Positions 1 to 8,999 of a stretch of DNA of 64,000 bases are shown in pieces. Made by a program: the position numbers and the translations under genes. This DNA comes from Acanthamoeba lenticulata. Its lineage: Eukaryota; Discosea; Longamoebia; Acanthamoebidae. Each line of letters begins with the position of its first letter. The stretch's first letter is position 1. The stretch is taken from positions 1 to 64,000 of the forward strand of contig NAVB01000211.1 in NCBI GenBank assembly GCA_002179805.1, given 5' to 3'. The notes beneath the pieces were generated by a model, which was given only the letters and a program-made list of their open reading frames with translations, was not told where the DNA came from and ran no database searches.

Positions 1-250
1 TAAATAAATTTAAGAAAGAATATAAATTTTTGCTGCTTGTCTGCAAGAAGGAAAAGTCCTCCGCCAAGCAAAAATAAAAATAAAAAAGAAAAGCAAGGAG
101 GAGATGGATGACGGAAAGGCCCAGCTTTTGGGTCTATCGGCCCTTCTGTGGTGCACGGCGTGCACACACGCAGGGCGCCCCTTGTGTCATCCGTACGTCC
201 ATTTTCCGCTTTTGAGGCAGGTAACTCAAGCACGGGTAACGATTAACGAC

Positions 251-1980
251 ATGGCACGGAGCAGGTGTATCACGGCAACAAGACAGGAGACCACCACAAC
301 TGCAGGAGAAGGAGGAGGACGACGGAAGCGCGGCCGCCCACGAAAGCACCCAAAGCCGGGGGCGTCCAAGCCCCTCCCCAAACCTCGTGCGTTTTGTTCT
401 TCACCATCTCCTCTTCTTTGCCTCCTATTCGTCTCTACGCGCTTGCCGCTCGCTCATCTTCTTCAATGATGAGGCAGTCCTGCCCGCCGCTACTGCATCC
501 ATCAGACCAGTTCCTGTCGCGCCCGCCTCCACAAGAAGCAACGATGGCAAACGTCGATGCCTGCGGGATGACCACAACGCCTCTCACTCAACCGCGCCAT
601 CATCTCCATCTTCTTCTTCTTCGTCATCCTCTGCATCATCGTCAGCAAAGCTCACGCCAAGCATAATGCGACTGTTGGTGGACGAGCTGAGTGATATGAC
701 ACGCAGCGTCAAGTCCATGCAGAAGCAGTTTGCCAAGCTGTCCGACCAGCAGTCAGCCCTCGGCGACATGCAACGCGGTTCGTCCCGTGTTTTCCTTTTT
801 GTTTTGTTCATGTTTGTTTATTTGTTTGTTTATTTGTTTTTTTTTTGTGTTTTTTGTTTTCTTGTTTCAAGCTAAGCTTGTCGTCCACAGAGTTGGCGCA
901 GCGGCTCGACGACATCGCCGCAGATGCGGTGGCGTGGTCACCGCCGCCACCGCCGCGCACGGTCGATTCCGCAGCGAACATCTTGTCGTCCCCCACCACC
1001 ACGACTACGAGATCATTGTCATCAGCAGCACCGACCTGGGCAGCGCGGATCCAATTTGTCAAGATGTTTCCATTCCTCGCCATGCACGAATTGGACAAGC
1101 GGCCTGAAGTGGCCTTTGTCATCGACGACATCGAGTACGTTGTTGTTGTTGAGGCTTCTCCTTTCGTATGGGCGTGTGTGTGTGCGCATATGCGTGTGCT
1201 GTTGGTCATCGCATGATCGCCTTCACACCGCGGCAGGAAGCCGTTTGTGCTGTCGCGCATGGTCCTCGACCCCGGGTCCAACCACAACCCGATGCCACAT
1301 TTCGTTTACTGCTCGCCCGCCACATCCGCTTTGACCAAGTACGAGCTGGTGCGTCCGCTTCTTAATTTGAAAATTATTTTAAAAGTATTTTTGGAAAAAA
1401 GACAAATTCCATTTTTAAAAAAAAACAAACACACCACAACGACAATGAAGCACGAGCTGCAGGGATGCATCATCACCAAGATCGTGAGCGTGGCGTCCCA
1501 CGAAATCCACAAGTTGGTGCAGGCGATCCTGTACCGCGAGCATGGCGACGTGAGCGACGTGATTCCCCACAACGGTTGGGTGCGCGCCAAGGACGGCATC
1601 GTGACCAAGATCATCGGGCGCGTCCAGATCTTTTTCGACGCTGCGGGCAACGTGCGTGATCCTGACCATAATTTTTTATTTTTTATTTTTTTTAGTGTGT
1701 GTAAAACTCGTTTGTAATTTCCTAATTTATTTTAATCAGGTGGCGTGGAGCCTCTTCTGCATCGACCGCACAGCGCCAGTGCACACCGAAGATGAGATTC
1801 CGCCTTTCCGTCCGTTCAGTACGCCCTCGCCTCCTCTTTTGGGTTTTGTTTATTCATTTTTTTAATCAACAAAAAAATTTGACAGACGAGGAGGAGCTGG
1901 CCTTTCTGCGGCCTCGTCTTTTCCCCTCCATCCAGGCCGAGTCGTCACCCGACGAGTCTGTCACGCCCCCTTGCTTGTAA
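251..1980 (+). CDS. AT-hook protein with a PAS-like C-terminal region, multi-exon
   Basis: The protein was assembled from about six exons. Exon 1 carries a classical AT-hook (RKRGRPRKH, near nt 316-350), which suggests binding to AT-rich DNA in the nucleus. A Ser-rich linker and a short coiled-coil-like segment (VKSMQKQFAKL) follow. The C-terminal half (nt about 1020-1980) contains FVYCSPATSALTKYEL and later GRVQIFFDAAGNVAWS, a spacing that loosely resembles a PAS fold; that part is inference. Visible introns include 387-477 and 1349-1450, plus others with acceptors just before ELAQRL, KPFVLS, VAWSLF and EEELAF. The start is uncertain: ATG 251 keeps the AT-hook, and an in-frame ATG at 104 would add 49 poorly conserved residues. 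The stop at 1978-1980 lies 75 bp from the stop of the convergent next gene. I do not recognise the family as a whole. Confidence 0.6.
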
Positions 1981-2055
1981 AAAAGAGAATCAAGTAGAAC
2001 ATGATGATGCGCATGGTGCTGGTACAAATACAAACAAAGAAAAACTGCACAAGGT

Positions 2056-4862
2056 TCACCGTCCAAAGAGCTGAGCCATGGCCCAGTCGACCGCACGAAC
2101 GAGCACACCGCGGGCCACCACTGGCGAAGCTGCGCTCTTGTCGCCTCCATCGTCGTCGGATTTCTGGCCGGGGGTAGAGATGCTTCCGTATTCTGTAGTT
2201 GTTGGTGTGCGCAACAAGAGTGAGCACAATGCCAACGGTCACCAGCGTTTACGAGGGGACCGAGGGAGGAAGGGACGTACTGAGGCCGGCCAAGTGGTCT
2301 GGAAGACTGGCGTAGGCATTCTCGAGGCCGATTCGGTCCCAGGGGATGGCAGTGAAGGTGATGTTGGTCAGGAAGGGCGCCTCGGCGGAGATCTGCAACG
2401 AGCCGGCTTGGTAGTCGGAGAAGATCTCAGCCCGGCAGGAGGTGCTGTTCACCCACCAGTTGTCCGCGGACGCGTTCCTAAACCAGGGAGTGCCCAGCCT
2501 CGTCGCGCGCATCTGGTTCCCGCAGTTGCAGGCCACGTTGTGGCGCCACCGGTTGTGCTGCACACACCAAGAACAGTCAGGCTCGCCTGCCCCGATTGGA
2601 CGAAGTTGGTCGCGTACGCGAGGCGCGTTGGGGCCGAGAGGGTCCTCCCAGATGGTGGCCAGCGTGGGGAACTCGACGGACCACGGCGGCGTCGTGATGG
2701 GCTGGGCCATGAGGCGCTGGTACAGAGTGGCGTTGCCGCTGCCGCTTCGGCCAGGCTCCAGTCCACGAGCGTCCGCCAGCAGCGTGGCTGCGCGAGTTCA
2801 GATATCTCAGCTGAGTCGGCTGAACGACAACAGACAACCATCATCAACTTACCATCGTAGATGTTGACAAAGATGTTGTTCAAGATGTGGTTGTCGCGGC
2901 CACCGCCAACCAGCACGCCGCGGGACACGTTGACGATGATATTGCCGTAGGCGGTGGTGCCGCTGTGCTCGTCGTCAAAGTAGATGGCGTTCACGTCCGA
3001 CGAGGCGCCGACGATGTCGTGGATGTAGTTGTAGCTGATGTAGGTGCCCTGTCCGGTCCAGTCGCGGCCCTGGTAGATGGCCGCCGAATCGCTGGTCTCG
3101 CGGACGACGTCGTAGATCTCGTTGAAGTAGACCTCGTTGTTGTTCGACTGGCCAAAAATGATGGCACCATGCGGGGCACTGTGGATCTTGTTGTTGATCA
3201 CTCGCACGCCGACACCGTCTGGTCCAAGCCCGATCACCAGTCACCAGCAGCATCAAAAAGTGGAGCCGAGAGGAGGACGCACTGACGGACACGGCGGGGC
3301 GATAGCACCAGGTGAAGCGCGCAAAGTCGTGGATGTGGTTGGCGAACGCCATGTGGCCGCCTGGGGTGAGGCTGGTGCGGTTGCCGCAGCCCAGGTAGAT
3401 GGCCGACGAGCCCTGGATCCGGGCAAAGGTTAGCCTCACCGAGTAGCCAAAAGAGAGAACGCATCGCGTACGGTGTTGTAGAGCTCCGAGGTCATGACCG
3501 TGTGGTTGTTGCCATTCGGGAAGACGACTGCGCTCGCGCCCACGTTCCTGATGGTGCAGTTCTGGACGACGTTGAACGAGCCGCCGCCGCCGTCAACAGC
3601 TGACGCTTGCGTGGCCTCCATCGTCAGGCCTGTGATGGTGAGGTTGACGACGTTGCGGATCCTGAGCAGGCTGGTCTCAAGCAGCGACAGCACGGCGTAG
3701 GTGTCCGTCTCGATGCTGGACGGGCTGTAAAAGTAGAGCACGCCCTGCTCCCGGTCGATGTAGTACTCGCCGGGGGCGTCGAGCTCGTCGATCACGTTAT
3801 AGTAGTAGAAGCGATGGTCGGGCTTGGTCGAGTAGTTGAGCGGGACGTCGAGGTTGATGACCTTTTGCTCTTCGTCGACGCTGGCAATCGGGCGCCTCTC
3901 GTCGTACCAGTCCCATCCGAAGAAGCCGTGAACGTAGACGTCGGCATAGTCCGGCCAGGACGTGGCGTTGGCGTACGGGATGTGAATCGCTGAAGCGCGA
4001 AACACCACGAGCGTGAGCCACCTGTCTTGATGTAAGACGTCGTACGAAGCGCACAGCGAGGGGACATGTACCGTCCGTGTATAGGTCAGTGGTGCGAACG
4101 TAGTTGGGGTAATTTGGCCAACGCGCCAGACGCGTGGCGTCGCCCTTGAAGAAGAGCTCAATGCCCGGTTGGTTCCAGCCAAAGTTGGCCGTGAGCTGGT
4201 CGGCGCGGAGGCCAACCTGGCTGCTGAACAGGTCGACTTGCTTCACCTTCGTTCTCACCTCAGCCGGGATGCGGGCCGCCTTGCCCGTCAGGCTGCCCGG
4301 CAGGGTCGTGAACGCGTTTCGGGGGATGTACAAGCCGCCTGTGATCACAGTCGCCTCGGCCTCTGCGTTCTGGTTGTGTCGCCGGAGTATGAATTAAGCC
4401 AACCAATGAAATGAATTAAGGCGAGTGAAACACAAAGGGGAACAACACACCTCGGCGGAGATGATGGTGTTGTGGTCGCGCTCATCCAGGTTCACTGTGG
4501 CCAACAGGCGGTAGATGCCTGGGGCCAAGCGGATCTCTTTGAGCTGGTTGGCTCCGTACAAGCGGCGCGCCTGGGCGAGAGCCGCAGGAAGGGTAAGCAG
4601 CGGGCCCTCGAGCGTGCCGTTCACGTCGCCCTGGTAGGCTCGGCTCAGACCAGACCACGAGTCATTTCCTGTTGAAGGAGATGATGTACAAATGGTTGGA
4701 CATGACTGGCAACGCATCAAGTTGTGGTTCTCAAGTACCGTTGGTGGAGACGTAAATTACTGGAATGGTTGAAGAGTCGGCCGCAGCCAGTTGGATGAAC
4801 ACCAAACACAACAAGTAAGCAGCCAAGAACACCCCAAAGGTGGTAGTGGAGGAGTGTGTCAT
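2056..4862 (-). CDS. Secreted right-handed beta-helix (pectin-lyase-fold) protein
   Basis: The start ATG at 4860-4862 opens a clear signal peptide (Met, polar residues, hydrophobic core FGVFLAAYLLCLVFIQLAAA), so the product is probably secreted. Right after it comes IPVIYVSTNGNDSWSG, the usual beginning of DUF1565/right-handed beta-helix proteins, then a strand containing EIRLAPGIYRL. Successive coils are rich in N and G, for example NLTITGLTME, NCTIRNVGASAVVFPNG, NKIHSAPHGAIIFGQSNNNEV, YNYIHDIVGASSDVNAIYFD and NNIFVNIYDG, as expected for a parallel beta helix that binds or cleaves polysaccharide. At least six introns interrupt it. The last joins an exon ending near 2281 to the final exon, whose frame ends AVDWAMAQLFGR and stop 2056-2058. 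A glycan substrate is likely but the specificity cannot be read. It could be a non-catalytic carbohydrate-binding protein. Confidence 0.78.
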
Positions 4863-5060
4863 GGCTTTGGTGGAGTGTCAACTGGCGATCGCCAGACCTT
4901 GGGGAGTTTTGCTGCTTAGGATAGCCGGCCCAACCGTGAGCAACCGGAAAACACCCGCACGAGTTCGATTGGTTCTTGCCTTGGGCCACAAACAAAAGGA
5001 AAAGAAAACGGAAAAGAAGGCACTTGTTCTTTTCTGCGTTTTGGGGCACGCGAGCATTTT

Positions 5061-8000
5061 CTAGCGACTCGTGTTGGTCAGGCTCTTGGGCGGATCGCCT
5101 TGCCAAAAGCCGCTGTTGATGAGCCACTGTGACGCAATGGCCGACTGACCGGCCATGCAGCGCCGCAGCATGACCTCGCGCGCTTCTTCGGCCGGCTCTT
5201 CCTCTTTCTCTTGGTGCTCCTCTTGTTGCTCCTCTTGGGGCTGCGCGGGCTGGAAAGCCCCACCCGGCCGCAGCTTCCGTTGCCACAGCGCTTGTCTCGT
5301 GTCGTCCACGCGGATGGTCCACCCGCGCTCGTGCACGAGCCACCAGAGCACGTTGAGACGTCCCGCTCTCGCCGCGAACTCTGTAATGAGGCTTATGTCG
5401 CTGGCGCTGTCCAAGCCGGCCACATGGACGAGCCACTCGAGCACCGGCAAGTAGCCCTTGCTCGCGGTGTTGGCGAGTGCGCCGATGCGCATCTCTGCCG
5501 TGCAGGCGGCGATGCCCCCATGTGGAGGCAAAAGGGTCTCGACAGTCCACTTGGCGACCGCTACGTCTCCACTTTTTACAGCCGAAGACAACACGGCGTA
5601 CTGCCGACAGTTGCAATCATTGTAGCCGCACAGGTCGGTGGTGCCGGTGCACTTGGGTTCGACCATGTAGGGCACGCCGTGCGTGTAGAACCAGCGCGCG
5701 ATGCCAAGTCGATTGTGGGACAGTGCCTCGCCCATCATCATGATGTCCCAACGCGTCGGGTCGGACCGCTCGGCGCACCATTCGACAAGGTCCATCCGAT
5801 CAGGCTCGATGGCGTTCCACACCAAGCCGGCGGCTTGAAACGGGATGCGCTTGTGGAAGCGAGAGAGCGCCGACAGGTCCGGCTGGCGCAACGCCCACAA
5901 TGCGATTTCCTCACAGGTCTCTTCGATCGTCCATCCGATGTCGACGAATGTATCAAAATCCAGGCGGAGTGCCTGAGCACATCTGGGCTGCGCGTCAAGG
6001 CGCGTCCACACCCAGTCCATGAGCTCGGGCCAGTTGTCGGCTTTCATGGCGGTGAACAGAAGATTGAGGCCCACATAGCCCAGCGCGCGGATCTCCTTGT
6101 CCTCCTCGGGCGAGATGGCGTCGACACCGTCTTGAGTGGCTATGTGCGCACGGTACTGCGGTGGGCAGGAAGCGCTCGGGTGGGCCAGGAACTCTTGCCA
6201 CGCCCACTCGAGCATGTCCATTCGCCGGTTTGTCACTGCCCCGTTGATAACGCTGGCGAGATAGTACCAGCAGTGGCCGCGCATATGGTGCGTGGCCTCG
6301 AGGACGAGTTCCATGCGGCCAGCCTGCGCTCCGAAACTGAGCTGCTCGCGGGCGTTGACTAGCATTCTGTTTTTATGACGTTGCTCGACTTGGCCCGGGT
6401 CAGCTAGCTCGTGCACGCCAAGCTCGTCCCACGCCCATGCCGCCGTCTGGGGATGGTGCGCATCCAGCGCTCGTCGAAAGATGAACGCCGGATCTGCCCC
6501 CGACTTGGGGTCGGTGGCAAGGAGATGCGCGCGCACCCACTTGATCTTGGCCAGATCGTCGCAGCTGTAAGCCAGATTGCCGTCGTGCTGGCGAAACAGC
6601 GGCCAGTGCTTGTCCTCGACGGCCCAACGTATGTCCTCGACCGTCCCGTGGCGTTCGAGTCCCGTCAACATGCGGTCGTGGAGACCATTGAGGAGGCCGC
6701 GGTCTTGAAGCCAAGAGAGGAGCGTGCGGCGGCCGGGGTGCTTGGTGATGACATACACAGCATGGTGCGTCAGCCACCTGGAGTGCATGCCCGCTTCGGC
6801 AAAGGCCCAGTGCAGGGTGGCACAGCTGGGGCAGGTGGCGAGAAGCTGCTCCACGACGGCCAAGGGCGCCTGAGGCATAGGTATACGGAATGCGCTGCGC
6901 CAGTCGCGGCACACAAACAGTGCCAGCACGAGGTGCGCGTCCGGCGCCACCCAGCGGTACCAGTGCAGCACTTGCTGCTGGAGCGGCCACGGTAAATCGT
7001 GCCAGCCACCCGTCGTCGCCCGAGTCCGAGTCTCGCGGCAAGGTGCGGCCGCGAGCAAGGCGGTTGATGCTGAGGGATCTTTGCAGGTGGCCCATCCGAG
7101 GTCGTAGCGCAGCTCGTCGAAGGCGCCGCGGTCCAGGTCGTCGGGCAGGTCGAATTGGGCTCGGATCTGCGCCGGTGTGAGGCCCACCATCCAGTCGGCC
7201 ACAACCTTGGCCAGAGCGTTGACCATGCCCGCCACCTGCATGTACTCGGCCGCCAGCATCGCATCGACGACGGCCTGCACCTCGTGGCGCGTCTTGTATT
7301 GTGGCCCACGACTTGCGGTGGAGCGAGACCTCTTGCATTGCGTCGGCACTGTGGCTTCAGGCGAGGCTGGGCGCTTTCCGCGCTGCGGTTTTTCTTCTTC
7401 ATCATCTTGGGCGTGAACCGTCGCGGTCGTGCCCTTGTTCTCGTCATCAGCGTCGGCCAAGCAAACCAGCTTGTTGTCGCTTTGCGCGGGTCGTGCAATC
7501 AGGTCAGCGCCCAGACAAGCTGTGATGGCGGCGCTGTGTTGGACCGGCCGGATCATTGGTTTGTTCCAAAAGCTGCGGTGGGCATCGGCCACGGACGCGC
7601 GGTCGTCGTCCATGACGTTCTTGTCCTCTGCCAGCGTCTGCTGCTGGCCGTGACGCACATAGGCCAAGACCTTGGCAAAGCAATCGGACGTGATGCGCTC
7701 ATAGGCCAGCGGCACCGCGCTCGACACGATTGCGGCTGGGTCAAGCCTGTCGTCGCCCTGTGGCCTGCTGGGGTCGCCTTCGCCACCAAACAATGCCGCG
7801 TCGTTGAGCATGGCGCAGAGTGTGCCCATGGCTTGCACGTCATTGCGACCGAGGTCAAAGATGTGGTCGTCGGAGACAATGTGGACGTGCAAAAGGACTT
7901 GGTCGGGCAAAGTGGAAACGTGGTGCACAAAAGTCTTGCTCTCGACTGCGAGCAGCGTGACCCGGTCCATGCGTGTGGTGCTCAAGTATGCGTGGCGCAG

Positions 8001-8066
8001 AGTAGCTGCTAACTTTTCTTTGGCCAAAGTTGGCTGCCGACGCGAAAATGCCGCAATAATCGCCAT
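5061..8066 (-). CDS. Intronless F-box protein with ankyrin-like repeats (1001 aa)
   Basis: This is one uninterrupted 1001-codon reading frame, striking in a window where most genes have many introns. The N-terminal ~330 residues include a segment like a BTB/virulence-type substrate domain (not identified) and a basic KR-rich patch. An F-box-like motif lies near residue 352 (WHDLPWPLQQQVLHWYRWV...CRDWRSAF). The remaining ~600 residues are degenerate helical repeats with the pattern (M/L)(D/L)(L/I)(L/V/A)(E/R)W, e.g. DMLEWAWQEF, DLVEWCAERS, GIARWFYTHGVPY, PVLEWLVHVAG and NVLWWLVHERG. This matches the F-box/ankyrin proteins greatly expanded in Acanthamoeba and in its giant viruses such as Pandoravirus. 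A role as an SCF substrate adaptor is inferred. There is a Gln/Glu-rich tract near the C-terminus. The start ATG 8064-8066 follows an A-rich leader, and only 80 bp separates it from the upstream gene's stop. Confidence 0.8.
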   Translation of the reverse strand: MAIIAAFSRRQPTLAKEKLAATLRHAYLSTTRMDRVTLLAVESKTFVHHVSTLPDQVLLHVHIVSDDHIFDLGRNDVQAMGTLCAMLNDAALFGGEGDPSRPQGDDRLDPAAIVSSAVPLAYERITSDCFAKVLAYVRHGQQQTLAEDKNVMDDDRASVADAHRSFWNKPMIRPVQHSAAITACLGADLIARPAQSDNKLVCLADADDENKGTTATVHAQDDEEEKPQRGKRPASPEATVPTQCKRSRSTASRGPQYKTRHEVQAVVDAMLAAEYMQVAGMVNALAKVVADWMVGLTPAQIRAQFDLPDDLDRGAFDELRYDLGWATCKDPSASTALLAAAPCRETRTRATTGGWHDLPWPLQQQVLHWYRWVAPDAHLVLALFVCRDWRSAFRIPMPQAPLAVVEQLLATCPSCATLHWAFAEAGMHSRWLTHHAVYVITKHPGRRTLLSWLQDRGLLNGLHDRMLTGLERHGTVEDIRWAVEDKHWPLFRQHDGNLAYSCDDLAKIKWVRAHLLATDPKSGADPAFIFRRALDAHHPQTAAWAWDELGVHELADPGQVEQRHKNRMLVNAREQLSFGAQAGRMELVLEATHHMRGHCWYYLASVINGAVTNRRMDMLEWAWQEFLAHPSASCPPQYRAHIATQDGVDAISPEEDKEIRALGYVGLNLLFTAMKADNWPELMDWVWTRLDAQPRCAQALRLDFDTFVDIGWTIEETCEEIALWALRQPDLSALSRFHKRIPFQAAGLVWNAIEPDRMDLVEWCAERSDPTRWDIMMMGEALSHNRLGIARWFYTHGVPYMVEPKCTGTTDLCGYNDCNCRQYAVLSSAVKSGDVAVAKWTVETLLPPHGGIAACTAEMRIGALANTASKGYLPVLEWLVHVAGLDSASDISLITEFAARAGRLNVLWWLVHERGWTIRVDDTRQALWQRKLRPGGAFQPAQPQEEQQEEHQEKEEEPAEEAREVMLRRCMAGQSAIASQWLINSGFWQGDPPKSLTNTSR

Positions 8067-8146
8067 TTTTTCTTAGGCTGGTGCGCTTAGGATGCTTGTA
8101 CACTTGGCTTGTGGGATAACAGAACGTGACTGAACACAACCAGCAA

Positions 8147-8920
8147 CTACTTGTTGGCTTTCACGGACGGAGGGCGCTTGTCGGGGTTGTTCCGCAGCAA
8201 CTTCTCCTGGTCGCGTAGGTAGTGGGGGGACTGGGCGTAGGTCGTGCCATGGAGCTGATCAAGAAAGCCGAGGGTGCCAAAGTTGACGTTGAAGTGCTTG
8301 TGGTGCATGTCGTGTTCTTGGCTCGTGATCAGCGCGTAGCGGCCGTAGCTGTGGTTTGTGTAGAAACAAGTCAGACGACAATTGCCCCACTTCCAGCACG
8401 CCCAAAAGCAAGAGACGAACCCGCTGTGCGAGGCCACGACAGTGCATGTCGCGAGGAAGGCCCAGACGGTGTAGGTGATGGGGTGGGCGCGCACGATGAT
8501 GGCCGGCAGAATGGCTGTGTCGTGCCCCGGGGATGGTCAGCTCAAGCACCACAAGGAAAACGGGCTCAGGAGGACGCACGCGAGAGGCTGTTGCCCACGA
8601 TGTGCTCAATCCAATGCACATACTGGGCGGCGGGACCCACTGGCGCTGTTGTGTCGTTACGTGAAGCATTTAGAAAAAAAATGAATAAAAAAAGGAAGGG
8701 TGTGGTGCAAGTTGAGTTAGTGCGCCACACAGAGAGATGTGGGAGAAGGTACCAACTGCGAGAGTCGGATGAGTAACGTGAAGATGCTCCAGTCGAGGTA
8801 GTAGCAGTAAACAGTTTGCAGGAAGAGCAAGAACCATAACTCGCTAATGAGCAGCATTGGGTTCCCCAAGGGGTCCGTTGCCGTGATCTGCAGCAGCGTG
8901 GGCGACGTAAGCGCCTCCAT
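8147..8920 (-). CDS. Fatty-acid hydroxylase/sterol desaturase superfamily membrane protein
   Basis: At least three exons are present. Exon 1 (from ATG 8918-8920) encodes a hydrophobic segment, WFLLFLQTVYCYYLDWSIF. Intron 1 ends at the acceptor before YVHWIEHIVGNSL, and a second short intron (donor gtgcgtcc, acceptor gacacag) joins it to ILPAIIVRAHPITYTVWAF, a second membrane segment. The C-terminus has the diagnostic EHDMHHKHFNVNFG followed by LGFLDQLHGT, the last histidine box and the 'xxWDxxFGT'-like end of di-iron sterol desaturases and methylsterol oxidases. Such enzymes hydroxylate or desaturate lipids in the ER. Only HWIEH (HxxxH) and HDMHH (HxxHH) are evident; the usual middle HKxHH box before the AHP motif is not seen, so activity is uncertain. 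The kinase gene ends 79 bp upstream in the same direction. Confidence 0.72.
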
Positions 8921-8999
8921 CTTCTTCTTTTTCTGGGGCCAAAGCTGCGTTTTTCCGTGCTCTATTTCTCGGCTCTCAAAACATTTTTTCTTTATTGTT

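Noticed and set aside
387..875. Long plus-strand frame with a Phe/Val-rich hydrophobic end, looking like a membrane protein
   Set aside because: The hydrophobic ends are T-rich intron sequence; only the middle (478 to about 774) is exon of the AT-hook gene.
5211..6362. 383-residue plus-strand frame opposite the F-box gene
   Set aside because: It is an antisense shadow of the 1001-aa minus-strand gene in GC-rich DNA, with no domain or splice context.
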